Notes: generated from the sequence alone by a model not told the origin. A DNA stretch of 64,000 nucleotides from Ochotona curzoniae (GCF_017591425.1 NW_024464918.1:6136001-6200000), one strand, 5' to 3'. Shown: positions 12,481 through 24,400, counted from the stretch's first letter. Numbers and translations: made by a program.

Positions 12481-12751
12481 CTACATAAAGTTGTGAAACA
12501 AAAGTGCAAACACAATCGTGAAGAATACTGCCAGCAGACAGCCGTAAATGGGCAAGCGCCACAGCAGGGGCTGGGATAACATGTTCCACAGACGGCCGTA
12601 GGGCGAGGTTGCCCTGTGGGTCGATTCTTCCTTAAGCAGGTGCATTTGTTTTGATTTCGCTGGCATCTTGGGCCTCTTATCAGGGACTGCGCTTGCTCTT
12701 TCCCTTCTCATTTTGGCAGCCTTTTGGGTTAATCTCCTGGTGAGCGAGGAC
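12481..12751 (-). CDS. Terminal coding exon of an unrecognised small or tail-anchored membrane protein
   Basis: On the minus strand a pyrimidine-rich tract ending ttttgcag (plus 12752-12759) precedes an open frame that runs from 12751 to a TAG at 12481-12483. The first exon base completes a codon begun upstream (phase 2), then 89 codons follow. The N-terminal half is basic (RRLTQKAAKMRRER). It is followed by a polar stretch with Ser/Thr and Tyr (THRATSPYGR). A hydrophobic segment of about 22 residues (LLWRLPIYGCLLAVFF and on to FALLF) lies five residues from the C-terminus, which is the layout of a tail-anchored single-pass membrane protein. The first in-exon ATG (12711-12709) has A at -3 and would give 76 residues; a second gives 61. 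An AATAAA follows 19 bases after the stop, so this looks like a genuine last exon with a very short 3' UTR. I could not match it to a known family and could not find upstream exons by eye. A retrocopy is unlikely because an acceptor is present and there is no poly(A) tail. Confidence 0.62.
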
Positions 12752-12775
12752 CTGCAAAATGAAACTGGATGGAGT
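12752..12775 (-). promoter_or_regulatory. Splice acceptor with pyrimidine-rich tract
   Basis: Read on the minus strand, the bases before 12751 are T/C-rich and end in ttttgcag, a strong 3' splice site. It defines the left limit of the coding exon and implies at least one upstream exon (coding or 5' UTR) at higher coordinates. Confidence 0.55.
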
Positions 12776-14689
12776 TATATGTCAGACTCCAACAGGCACA
12801 CACTAAATATCCCACTCCATTATCCCTGATGGGGCTTTGATGTTGGCATGAAGCACGTCAGATTACACAGGATGTCATGTCATGTGTCAAATCGGGGTTG
12901 GAGACTCCATCCTGACACTTTAATTAGTAGGGGGGGATGGGCGGTACGGGTGTGTTATTTTTCTGTTCCAAGGCAATGACCCTAAACTCCTACTGAGAAC
13001 TATTTAGTTATGGCCATAAAAAAAAGCAGCTTCTCTCCTTCTAAAAACGTAGCTTGTATCCCCTATGAGCATGGCTGTGGTGTCACCTAATGGAAACAGC
13101 CAAGGGCCAAGAGATGGAGAGCTTCTCTAGACTCCAGCCCGGAGAGAACAACCTGTATGAGGTACTCTTCATCTTCAGCCATGTGTGTGATTCTCACTTA
13201 ACTATATAGCTACTACTCATGCTCCTATATAACTCCTGGGAGTATGAAGCTACTTCAGGAGTCTCTGGAATATGGCAGTTAAAATCTGGTTTGGTGCAAA
13301 AAACTTTGGAAAGCACACATTTTCCCTGAATTTCTTGCAGACCCCTCCTGTTAGCTGCTGAAGATAGTGACACCTGTGACATTGCTTAACCTGCGGTGAA
13401 TGATGGATCACCACGTTGCAGTGGGCGGGGGGAGGAGGGGAGCTGCAGTCAAAGGCCTCTGTTGTTTTGTTTTTTTAGAAACTATACTCATTACCTGACC
13501 ACAGTTAGTCCCATCTCTGAAAATACCATCATCTGCCTGTCCCACCCAAAGCAGGGGTGAGTGTCAAGGCTCTAAGATAGATTCCACCCAGAAAAGTTTC
13601 TAGGCATGACCAAAGCTCTTTGCACTTGTGAACGTGGCCTTGGTAATGGGAAACCTGCACTTTGCTCTCTGTTCCCGGAAGAAGGTCGTCCAACTTAATA
13701 CCTCGTGAAATCTCTGGGTGTCAATAAACCGCATTCATTTTGACATCTAGACTCCTGTGTAATTAAGACCTCTGGTCTGGTGCTTGGTTTATCAGTGTGT
13801 GTGTAGATTCTCATTTACATAAGACTTGGGTTTTCCCCAGACACTGACAAAAAAAAAAATACTATTAACAATGAAAGAGCTGAGGATAGAGTTACAACCC
13901 TTCGTGTCTCTAATCCCTGCTTAACATTTCCCCTAAAAAGAACATTGCCCTATTTGGAAATTAAACGCTACACACTGGGGTGTTCTTTGTGGAGCGAGAG
14001 GGGAGGTAGGCTTTCCAGGGCTTTCTTTGGAGCTTGAAAAACATCCGATTTCATCCCCCTTATTCAGCCAGGAAGCCAAATCTGCTGCACAATGGGAGGG
14101 TGGATTCTTCCTCTGCCTTTGACAAAACAAGGCTCCAGCTTTTCCACCTCCCTGCTGCTCCGCGCTAAAAACGGAGGCTGGCCTCAGAGATGCCCTAGGT
14201 GCTCTCACCTTGTTCTGTTTGTTCAGGCCTAGGTCTGTTGGATGTAACTGGATCCTGCAAAAGAGGAGAGTGACTCCTGGGGGTGCTGCTCCCCCACTCA
14301 CCCCTCTGATCCATTTCAGAGCTTCCTCTAGGGTGCAAACTAAGGTAGGTAGGACCCAGTGCTTTGGAGATGCCCCCTTTGCTGCTCACATTCAGAACTG
14401 TAAAGGGGAGGGGATGGGGCAGTTAATTTTTGCAACTCTGATGAGAAATGCTGTATCTAGAGGTAGGAGCACTTTCACAAGGAGTGTGTCTTGTGGGACA
14501 CAAACTATGGGACCTGAGAAATGGCACATCCTCTGTGGGCCTGCATTCGTCATGGATGTGCTCGTGTGTAACGCTGGGGATGAGGAAAGGAGCCCTATAA
14601 TAACGCACTGGAGATGCTGGTGTTTAGTCCCTCCGTGTATGTTCTAAGTAGAAGGTCATCAGGGGGTGCTGTTCAAGGAGCCTCCCATT
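12776..14689. other. Presumed intron of the minus-strand gene
   Basis: Because an acceptor lies at 12752, this stretch should be intronic if the exon is real. It contains no recognised repeat. Frames at 13933-14301 (minus) and 14210-14647 (plus) overlap and lack splice or domain support. Confidence 0.35.
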
Positions 14690-14890
14690 GCTCCGTGTCC
14701 CAGGGCAAGTTATTAATACCTCTCTGGGCCTCACATGCCCTATCCCACAAATGCACAATCACGATGCCCACCCTGTAGAGCAGCTGTGAAGAGCACATGA
14801 AAGAATCCTTATAAAGTATTTAGAAAAGTGACTGACATGAAGCTGGCACTCCAGGCTGCCTATGATGTCTGGCAGCATTATCATTACCAC
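14690..14890 (+). mobile_element. MIR
   Basis: The blocks cagggcaagttattaatacc, ctgtgaagagcacatg and taaagtatttagaaaagtg follow the MIR 3' half. Confidence 0.55.
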
Positions 14891-15387
14891 GACAAATGTC
14901 CCCTTCTGAATGAGGGAAACAATGATGGCTACACTACCGCTAGGGGTCCCTACAATAGCTGGTATCTATTATCTATTCAATGCTGACGGCGTTTGATGAC
15001 ATCCAAGAGTGTAACCACAGTTTGCATACAAATTCTCAGGATTCCCGAGATAATACTAGTGCTTGGACTCTGTGCCACAGACTGTGACTACATTAATGTA
15101 GAATCCAGCTGGGTATCAAGTCTTAGCAAAGTTCATCAGGTGATATATCAAAGGCTAGTGGATGAGTGTTAATTTTGATTATGAACAAAGCCCTGGAATG
15201 TGAATAATGTAAGTTGTAGTTCCCCAAGTGTGCTGTTTACCATGGGTGTCGTGTGAGATCCTATTTACATGATTTATTTAATCCTTAATAGTCCTACAAC
15301 TATTTTAATGTGAATTAGCAAAAGTATAACATTAGTAACTCTGATTTCACAGGTAATTTTTTCAGGTTAAAATTTTTCTCTCTCTTT

Positions 15388-15632
15388 GTTTTTTTTTTGA
15401 GAAATTTATTTATTTTGAGAGGTAGAGAAACAGAAAAAGAGCTCATGCCCCAGATACCTGCAGTGACCAAGCCTGGGCTGGGTCGGAGCCAGGAGCCTCA
15501 CATACGCGGCAGGCTCTTACATGGGACGCGGGAACACAGTTGCTTCAGCTGTCACCACTGCTGTCTAAGGCCCACACTGGGATCAGGAAGCAGCGCTGGG
15601 AATCAAACCCAGGCACCCTTCCAGAATGTCTT
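15388..15632 (-). mobile_element. CSINE, minus strand
   Basis: The poly-T start and aaatttatttattttgagag are followed by gccaggagcctcac, ctcttacatgggac, accactgctgtctaagg and gaatcaaacccaggc. Confidence 0.7.
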
Positions 15633-15639
15633 TACGAAA

Positions 15640-17085
15640 ACAGCATAGTGGGTGGGGAATGCCTGGTGATGCAAACGCAATTGTTTGGTATAGAAATGAT
15701 TGAAGTTTGAAATATATGATAGGACCTGTTGATATAATTGAGTAAATGTGATTAATCTAAAGAATAAAATAATGTTTTCAGCTGGGTGCAAACATTTTTG
15801 CATTGAGAAGTAAAGGGAGCTTTTTTTAATGCAGTGAAAATTCTAACCCCTCAAAGAATATAAAATTCTTTGTTTCTAATAACTTAGTTTCAGAGTACAA
15901 TAAAAAATAGGATAAATGCAACAATAAAACTAAGTCAACTCCTATTTTCTCAGAAATATACATATGTTGCATATATTGGCATAGCTGGTGATACCATGCA
16001 TTTTCATAATGCTTTAGCACTGACATAATACTTTGACATTGTTAGTGCCCGGCTGAGACTGGATTATTAGCTCCTTGTCCACGTATGGGACAAATGAAGT
16101 CCACAGGGATTAGGAGAGTTGCCTGTCTCCTGTTACACAGCCACGGCATGATGGTACAAGACTGGAACTACATCCTGTCAATCCAAGGTGGTACTTTTTA
16201 TTGCCACCACTTCTGCTCTTCTAAATCTTCTCCATGATGCCTGCTCACTGTTGCATAATTGCCCTGCAGGACTTGTCACATGTTGTAAGAAAGGAAAAGT
16301 CCCTAGTAACCTCTTCATAGGTCTCTTCAGTGAAGAAGCTCTTGACCGTCTATTTTTTTTTTCTCAAGGCATTAGCCAAAGTCATTATGGTTGTCAATCA
16401 GTCATGACAGTCATTCCTGAAATCTTTGCTATTATTGCTTGCATAAATGGGCAACCCTGCTCCCTTGACCCCTGCTGTCTGACAGCTCCTGCTGCTCTGG
16501 GCCCCAGTCAGCTGCTTCTCAGAATTTCTCAGCCAAGCCAGACACCTGTTGCTTCAAGTGCCACTATGTGTAGAGGGGGTATCACTCCCTATCCACCACA
16601 ATGGTCACACCATAAGGGAGTAGTTAGTACGGAATAAGTCAATAAATACTATCTACATGAATGAATTCAGCGTGAAAAATCTGAGGAACAGCTTACCCAC
16701 CCCAAGGTCAGGATGCAATTTTCCTGCCTAACTGACTGCAAGCCAGGAGATAGAAAGTTCTTGTGAGAACCTCAAAGCTGGTCGGGGATGGTAGTGCATC
16801 TTCCTGAATCAGCTACCTGCTTGCCTAGTGCTGCTACCATGTTGGATATGTTATACAGCAGTGTGAACCTGTCAGTGACCCTCTAAGCTACATCTTTAGG
16901 TGAAATATCCGATGACCCCACCCCACCGCCCACCCTCCCATTAGCTCTCCCAGGAGTTTCTGTGGCAACACATAAAAATTAAAGGGTCACAATTTAGAAA
17001 CTGCATACCTAGTGCACAGATGTAATAACCAGAGCTTAAAAAATTATCTCTGTTTCCAAGGACCTCACTTTCTTCAGTACGTTAC
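15640..17085. other. Mostly unique, AT-rich to 16030
   Basis: Only the weak MIR at 16035-16190 is recognised. The 149-residue frame at 16188-16637 has no recognisable feature. Confidence 0.4.
16035..16190 (-). mobile_element. MIR
   Basis: The blocks ggattattagctccttgtc, gggattaggagagttgcc and ctgttacacagccac are minus-strand MIR landmarks. Confidence 0.45.
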
Positions 17086-17089
17086 TTTT

Positions 17090-17190
17090 ATTAGTCCAAC
17101 CTCAGTTTCTTTACCATTCAGATAGATGCAGTATTGTTTATCCTACTTAACTCATTGGATTGTTTTGTAGATAACATAAGATAAAAAGGA
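17090..17190 (+). mobile_element. MIR fragment
   Basis: The blocks acctcagtttctttacc and ggattgttttgtagataac match the MIR core. Confidence 0.5.
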
Positions 17191-17404
17191 AAATATGTTG
17201 GCTAGGTAAGAGAACTCTGCTTATTTGAGACTGGGTTGCACCAACATTATTTCTTTTCCTCAAGGGCCTTTCAATGTAGGCAGAAGATACACTGATTTCC
17301 ATAAGGACATCCCAAAGACAAAGTCACGGAGCAAATGTAACATTCATCGACATCCTGGGCTGAGGTGGATGATCAGGAGGAGACAGTGTTCTATAAGAGA
17401 TCTC

Positions 17405-17560
17405 AGTTTGTGGATAAGGAGACCTGGGTCTGAGCCTACCAGGGCATCACTTCACTAGCTAGACGAGTTTGGTAGGTCATGTCACCTCTGGGTGCTCACT
17501 GGCTCCACCATAAAATGTAGAGAGTGGAGAGCGAGTAGAACATGAAGAAATGGTTATGAC
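17405..17560 (+). mobile_element. MIR fragment
   Basis: The blocks gacctgggtctgagcc, tcactagctagacg and catgtcacctctgggtgc match the 5' half and core of MIR. Confidence 0.45.
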
Positions 17561-18289
17561 ATCAGGGTTGTTCAGGGAATCATGGAAGCAATAAAGTTAG
17601 CCACAGAAAACATTAATATTTGCCGTGCACTTGTATGTTGAGCCAAGGGACCGTTAAGAAGTTGTCAGGGAGGATGCCCAGAATAGCAAGGAAGTATGAA
17701 GAATGACTTGCATGATGGCCTGAGCTTGCAACCAAAGTTGCAATCCAGGAGAGGACTGATTTCCAAGGACATGGCAGAGCTCATCCAGCAGGGTGAGTTC
17801 TCCACATCCAGGAGCTGAAGTAGCTGCAAAAAGCTTGGGATTACAAAGCAGAGGACAGCATTCAGATGGGTCAAATGTGTTAATAGGATCCCCAAGTACA
17901 CTCAAGGAAGTTTGGTTTGGATTCAAAAAATACAAGCTGCATTAATAGAGCCCTCATGGATGGAAAATGTACACATACTAATTGCCCCTAAATTACAGTG
18001 GATTCCATTGCAATTGTGTATTCTCCTCCACTAACTTAACCATCGCCCTCCTCCCCCCCTCACACAGTACTAAAATGAATGTGTCATTGTAACCAAGATG
18101 AAAGGCCTTGAAATTTATTTTCCATTTTCCTCTAAGATCTCTTATTTGCAAAATATAGGAGGGTGTAGGTTACTAATCTATCTCAAATTTATTTAAAAAA
18201 AAAAAACAGTATTTCAAGGATTCATGTTTCTGGCTAGCTTTTCCAAGATTTCATTGTCTGCATGATTTTTCTAACACACAAATGACCTA

Positions 18290-18435
18290 AATTAATGGTT
18301 TTCAAAGAAGTTGTATGCATATCAGAGTCACCTGGAAATCTTGCTATGGCAGATTGCTGTGCCCAGGGTCTTTGGTTTCCTAAATCTGAAGTGGGGGACC
18401 TAAAAGTAGCATTTCTAGTAAGTTCCAAAGTAAAT
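18290..18435. mobile_element. MER5A-like hAT-Charlie element
   Basis: The order aatggttttcaaag, cagagtcacctggaaatc, gctatggcagattgctg, gtttcctaaatctgaag and agcatttctagtaag matches MER5A from memory. Confidence 0.55.
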
Positions 18436-19194
18436 TAGATGGTACTGGACCATGGGCCATGGGCATAGGCCATTCTTTCAGAATCAATGAGCTAGAAACA
18501 AATCAAAGAATTTTATAGAGGCTCGTTAAAGCCAAGAGAGAGCAAACCTTGAAGTCCCATAGTTATATCTACTTGGAAAACAAGGTGCAACCTCTCAGAG
18601 CTGAAAAATTATTCAAGTCATCTACACCTGTGGCTATGGATTTTCTAAAGCATATGGATGGTTGATGAGATAAGTGTGGTTTGCTAAAGCATGGGAAAAG
18701 CCGAGGAGTTTGGGACAAAGGTCATCTCTTTCTGGAGCCCTCCTCCATACCCTGCCCCCTTGCTTGGCATGCACCCCTCTTTCTTCTGTTGGTTGCTGTT
18801 GTCAAAAAAATCTTTTCACAGCTTCACAACTGTCACACCTCCATTCCCTCTGCCTCAAGGCCACCAGAGTGCTAGCTCACATTTGTTTACAGATCACTTT
18901 TTGTGTAAGGCTGTGAGAAACTATAGGTTTCTAAAACCCACAAAACACTACACAGGTAGTCAACAGCAAATTTTGGGCTTTGGCTTTGGCCTTGCCTCTG
19001 GGTTACCATATGATCATGCAAAAAGCACTTCAACCTCTCAGTAGGAATTTACTCATCAGTTAAAGGAATAAGTGTTCTTTCCCTTTTGGCCCCTATGGAC
19101 CTTTCCCTAGGAAAATGCGCATGTGCACATTAAATGCAAAACGCTGGTTATGATTTTTAGACTGCTTAGATAATGATGTAGTGATAACCACCAA

Positions 19195-19370
19195 TAATAA
19201 TAGCACTTTTCTTGTGCCAGCTGGGTGCTAGGCAATGTGCAAAGCGCTGCCAATGCATGGCGTGATTCATCCTTGCACAGCAACTCTATGAGAGTCTTCT
19301 CATCTCTAGATGAAAAAACAATCCCAGATGGAGACAGGAGTTCATCTTAGTCACCCAACTGTCGATAACA
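19195..19370 (-). mobile_element. MIR
   Basis: The blocks cagctgggtgctaggcaatg, acagcaactctatgagag and ctagatgaaaaaac follow minus-strand MIR order. Confidence 0.6.
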
Positions 19371-19719
19371 GATTGGGATTTGAGGGGATCTCCCCTGCCC
19401 TGAAGCTGATAAATGGTCCTTGGCCAGAGGACTGTGGCTTCACAGGGGACCTCCTTCTGGGTGATATTTTAAATTCTCCTGAACGCTGAAGTCCAGAACC
19501 CACAGGTTGTTCCCCAGGTACAAACAGCTAAGCATAGGAGAAATGACCCCTGGTGCTCTCAAGGCTTCTGTGCATTCGAGCGGGTCACAGGGTTGAGAAT
19601 GTAAAGCATCCTTGGGGATCAGACTCAGCAAAGCAAGTCACCACAGAGCCACACTTCTCTTCCTTTGTGTGTGCCCTAAACGCCAAGACTGTCTTATCAT
19701 CCTTGTTTCTGATCAGAGG

Positions 19720-20420
19720 CAGCTTCCTTTAATGGAAAGGGGGAAGTGGCCCATCCCAGCTTGGGCAGGTCAGTAATGTGACGAGATAAAGGGCAGCTCC
19801 TTAATGAAAACCACTCTGCCTCCTGCCAGCAATGGAGTTTTCTTAGTACATTTCAAGTCCTCTAACACCTCTTCCCAGATCAATGGCTTTTCATAAATGC
19901 ACCAGGAGATCTTTGAACCACTAATGCTTCAGGGGCTGTTTAGGTTTGGAGTCAAACTGTTTAATATAACTCTCCTCCAAGTCTGGCTCCATTGAAAGGT
20001 TTCAGGAAACAAGAGGTGGGGGAATGTATGAAAAGCAGAACCATCATGGCCAAGTGACACTCCCCACCCGCCTCAGCCTCCTGTTTATATAAGCAAATTG
20101 ACCAGGCTGATTACATTCAGGAGGGGGAGGGAGGAATGAAATGGCATGTGGGTCATGGGAGAGAGTTGAGTGAAAAGGAATCAGATCAAAGGTGCCTTTT
20201 GATTGGAGTGAAACAAGTCATTTGCTTAGGCAGGGGGAGGCCATTGATTGGCTTCATCAACAGATTAAGTCATCAACAGATTAAGTATTTCAATAAAAAC
20301 TACACCTTGCCAGCCAAGTGCAGGCTAGACATCCACGCGCTCCTGGGAAAACGCGTGTCATTTCATTTAAACACTTGTTTAAATTCTGAGGCTAAAGGAG
20401 CAGTCTCACTGGAAGGTGAA
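19720..20420. promoter_or_regulatory. Candidate regulatory region
   Basis: A 700-base stretch without recognised repeats. It includes a gagataaaggg GATA-like site near 19783, a tttatataag TATA-like motif near 20083, a perfect 2 x 16-bp repeat with gattaag cores (20254-20285) and two nearby attgattgg/ttgattgg motifs. No gene start could be shown. Confidence 0.25.
20254..20285. repeat. Perfect 2 x 16-bp tandem repeat
   Basis: The 16-mer tcatcaacagattaag occurs twice with no spacer (20254-20269 and 20270-20285). Confidence 0.9.
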
Positions 20421-21163
20421 TGAATGACTGTGAGGTTCTATACCATGGAACTCTGCTCCATGAATTTGCTCCCACATTTGCATTCCTGTAGCCCTTGGTG
20501 CAAATGAAAATGAAACAGCAATAATAGCGAGCATTTTCTGGATGTTCGCTGAGAGGCACAATGTTATATATACTGTATCTTATCTATGGCTTTGACTCTA
20601 CTGACCCTCAGGGCAGATGAACCACTTGGCTGATCAACAACAGGATTCTCAGTTACCTTCTTCCTCTTCTTGACCATCCTATGTCTGTCTAGCCACATGA
20701 AGAACATCTACTATCAGCTAATGTTTAATGGAATTCTTCCTAAAGATCTGTGGCTTTATAGTGATTTCATAGACTTCTCTAGAGGCAAAGACCATGTGGT
20801 CCATTGTGCTTTTTGGACAGTAGATACTTGCTCCCCATCCTATATTCTTGAAAGTAGCTTTATAATTTGGATTTTTTTTTTCAGTTTATAGTATTTATAA
20901 AAATTAATGGCATAAAATCATGACTTCTAATATCACATAAAGACAGAAGGAACTACCAAAAGTGGCAGTCATTAACATTTTGATAAATAGCCATCTACTC
21001 CTTGGCTTGAATTCATCAGGATGTACTTTGGATAGAATTATATTATGTACGCTGTTTTATAGCCTAGGTTTTTTGTTGTTGTTGTGTATTTTTTTTTTTA
21101 CTAGCAGTATTCTTTAGGCACCTTTCCATCTCAATAAATACAGGTCTTCATCAACTTGTTGTA

Positions 21164-21505
21164 CAGTGGTCACTTGATATCCACAAGGGTGTTATTCCGG
21201 GACCAATGCTTTTCCTCTCTGCAAATACTAAAACCTACAGATGTTCAAGCCCCTTATAAAAATGACATAGTATTTGCATAGCCTACATGCATCCGCTGAT
21301 ACTCTTTAAATCATATCTAAACTATTTATACTACCTAATATCATGTAAATGCGATGCAAATTGTCATATTGTGTTATTTAGGGAATAATAAGAAAAATAT
21401 GTGGACATATTTAGTACAGATACAGTATATTTAAAAAAAAATATCTTTTAGCTGTGATTGGTTAAAGCCACAGATACGGAACCCATGGAAGCAAAGGGTT
21501 CACTG
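21164..21505. mobile_element. Tigger-type (TcMar) non-autonomous DNA transposon
   Basis: It begins cagtggtcacttgatatcc after TA and ends with an inverted counterpart (cagatacggaacccatgg to cactg). Inside are ttcaagccccttataaaaa, gcatagtatttgcatagcc and gggaataataagaaaaat, which I recall from Tigger3/MER-type elements. It is nested in the L1 at 20895-21770. Confidence 0.65.
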
Positions 21506-21596
21506 CACTCATGTTAGGAGCTGTGCAGTATCACTTCTGTGGCTATGCTGTCATGCGCTTAATCCACAAGAGATGGTCTTGGCAGTCCAAGATTGC

Positions 21597-21624
21597 TTTT
21601 TTTTTTTTTTTTTTTTTTTTTTTT
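21597..21624. repeat. Poly-T tract, 28 T
   Basis: A pure T run inside the old L1 region. It could be the tail of a lost minus-strand insertion. Confidence 0.9.
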
Positions 21625-22084
21625 GATAAAGATGCAGCCAACATTCTTGTACTTGACATTTGATGCTCATCTCTCAGGCCCTATTCTTGACCAGACTTTC
21701 CGGAAACTTCACACCCTCAACATTTGCTTCCATCAGAGCTCTAGAAATGGCAAAATACATACTTAGTCTATATTTCAGGATGCTGCAGATATTCATACAA
21801 TGTGTCTTTTAAGTTAAAATTAGACTGTGGTATTTTCCTTGGAACAGAAGGAAGTCCCAGGTGCTCATTTCTGATTTGGTGATTTGGTTCTTCTGAATAT
21901 GTTCATCTCCTTTCCTGCTCAACACTCCTGTTAAACAAGGAGCCCTACCCCCCCAACCAGAGTTTGAAGCCATTTTCGTAAGTGTCCTGCCTATTAAATG
22001 GCTGTGGACAGCAAATAATCCTGGGATCAAAGGTTAATGAATGCCTGCAAGTGCCTATGTAGAGGAGGCAGGCTGGCGATTTGA

Positions 22085-22410
22085 GGGTTTGGTAATAATG
22101 TGCTCCCTTTTCAAGGTCATGGATGCCACTGAACCAATGGGAATCATAGGTTGCTGTGGCTACCACAGAACCAAGCCAGGTACAGTGGTGAAACTCGGAG
22201 AGTGTTCGGATTTTAATGATAATACAAATTACAAGCTCCAAGAACCTGTTTATTGTTTTCTATCAGCTAAATGAAGGCAATTTGTAGATTTAGATTTTTT
22301 TGATGAGCTATCACCATGGTGATGGAATTGGAAATTCTTTTTTTCCTGACAATATTACTGCTAAACCATTTGTTTAATTATTTGCATACCATGACACCAG
22401 GAGGCTGATT
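22085..22410. promoter_or_regulatory. Candidate conserved non-coding regulatory element
   Basis: This unique AT-rich stretch is free of recognised repeats. It holds a 14-bp perfect palindrome atcaccatggtgat (22310-22323), a forkhead-like tgtttattg near 22248, and a fused homeodomain/octamer-like ttaattatttgcat (22374-22387). The clustering suggests an enhancer; conservation could not be tested. Confidence 0.35.
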
Positions 22411-24340
22411 GGGCTCTGTGCTTCTCTATTAAAAGAAGAGCTGATCTCAGCCATGTCTTAGGTTCCTTTCAGTGTGGGTTTCTTGCACCTGAACTCTACT
22501 GGGATAGAATGAGGCCCCTGAAGTCCCCATAATCCATCCCCCAAAACAAACCCATAAAATATCAAGACCAAAATGGTAAAAGAGCCAAAAATTGTCCATC
22601 TGCTTCAGGACAATGATTTTGAGCCTTTCTGCTTCTTCTCTGGAGCACACTGCACATCACATTACAGAATGCCCCACAGGGGAGCAATGTTGGAAGTAGA
22701 CATTCAGTCACCATGATCCTCTGGAATGATCTTGAGAATTCAGGAGCCTAAGTTGTTTTTTTCTGCTCTGCAGTTGGAGTCAGTTCTGAATTTGCTTGAG
22801 TTTCTTTAACATTCCAGATGGATTCAAAATATTTTTTAATTCTCTCTTGTATGGCTCTGACTGATGTAAGAGACATATCCAGAAAGATTCCTTTCGTTTG
22901 TTTTTCTTCAAGTGTGGTCTGGCATAGTAGCTTCCTGAAGCTTCTCACGCTTTGCCCTGACCCACCCTTCCATCAGAACTCTGAAAAAGTGCCAACCCCA
23001 ATAACTGAAGAGAAGCTTCCAAAGGGAAGTCATTAAATCTTACAAATTGTTTTCCATCTTAGGAGATTTGAAGGTGTCTGAAGGTTCCCAGAGTCCACAT
23101 TGTTCTCTGATCTCACAACCCTGTGGAAATACTGTACCCCCTGTCCAGGCCAGAATTGCTGCAAGCTGCATCTGTATCTTGGGTTCCCATTGTTTCTATG
23201 TTTCTTTTTCCTTAATCTGCTTCTCTTCCACCCCCCTATCTGTGTGCTGTGTTCTTCTTTAATGACAAGTGTGGGACTTTTGGGTCTGTTTTTTTTTTTT
23301 TCATCCATTTGCTTCTGCAGAACATGTTACAGCTTGGACAGGTATGAAGCTTAGGCTGTGTCACACTCCACTGCCACCCATAAACATTACTACTTGCCTC
23401 CCTTTCCAAACCCAATCCCTTGTATCTTCTCCCAGTCTTCCACCCTGGCTCTGGAAACCAGAGGAACTTGCCACTGAGAGCAGGGTTATAGCCCAGTCTA
23501 CTTTAAAAATCCCATAGATGTGCTGGTGAATTCCTACAGAAGAAACGCATTCACTCTCCCTGCCAGGGAGATGATGCTGGCAGATAGCTCTCTCCAGTGG
23601 AGAAATGTGTTACTTGAAGGGAGGGGATTTTCATCTGCCCCCACCTTACATTGAAGGTAGCATACTGTATTAGATGAAGGGTGAAACCCCAAAATTGTAG
23701 CCAAATTCTAGACCCACTGCTTATCCATAAGACACACGGATGGTGTGCAGTAGACAAGAACTAATCTTGCATCCCTTTCCAATGTCCCACTGCTTCCTGG
23801 AATCATTGCCATCCTTGGTTCCTAGTCCCCAGAGGATAGTGGAGAAATCTTTCTCTCTGCCCACCCAGAGTTTCTTCTAAAGCAGGTCCTGAAAACTCTT
23901 CCTGCATTTTCCTGTTACTCCAAACCCCACCATATCCAAGAAGATGCTTAGGGCAGAAGGAATCAAAATCTCTGACTCCACCTTTCATTGAGCTTTTAAC
24001 CTTTCATAGTTTCCAAGGAAAGTTTGATTTTTGCAGTAGGCTAACACAGAGAATATATATAGTAGATAGAATTCAGTCTGCCAAGATCAGTATTCAAAAA
24101 AGGTGACTTCAATTGCTCACAACACTTGCTCACTCGAGTCCACTTTCCACTTTTCACAGGAACCAAATCACAGATGATCATGGTCCCTCTCTTTCCCTGG
24201 GACTGTATCTGAGTACCAGGATATGGCAGTGTGCAGTGTATGGGAAAAAGCAGTGACCCGAATTTATAAGGCTGAAGACTTTCCATCTTGGCATCCAGTA
24301 GTAGCCTCATCTTGCTCACTTTTCTTCTTCCCTACAATTT
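22411..24340. other. Unique sequence, no gene seen
   Basis: Nothing recognised except short T runs. Frames near 23033-23354 lie on opposite strands of the same bases. Confidence 0.4.
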
Positions 24341-24344
24341 GAAA

Positions 24345-24400
24345 ACAAATTTTTTTTTGCATTTTATTTGAAATGCAGAGGGGCAAAGAGGTAGGTATTT
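24345..24400 (-). mobile_element. CSINE tail fragment
   Basis: Only the tail side, with cattttatttgaaatgcag and aggggcaaagaggt, is visible before L1-like sequence begins. Confidence 0.35.

Larger units (their letters stand above)
20895..21770 (+). mobile_element. Old L1 (L1ME-like) 3' end split by a Tigger-type element
   Basis: The order caaaagtggcagtcattaac, cattttgataaatagcc, tacgctgttttatagcc, aggcacctttccatctc and, beyond the DNA transposon, gcagccaacattcttgtac matches L1ME 3' sequence. Confidence 0.55.

Noticed and set aside
14210..14647. 145-residue plus-strand frame
   Set aside because: Overlaps an open minus-strand frame, no domain, and lies in what should be an intron of the minus-strand gene.
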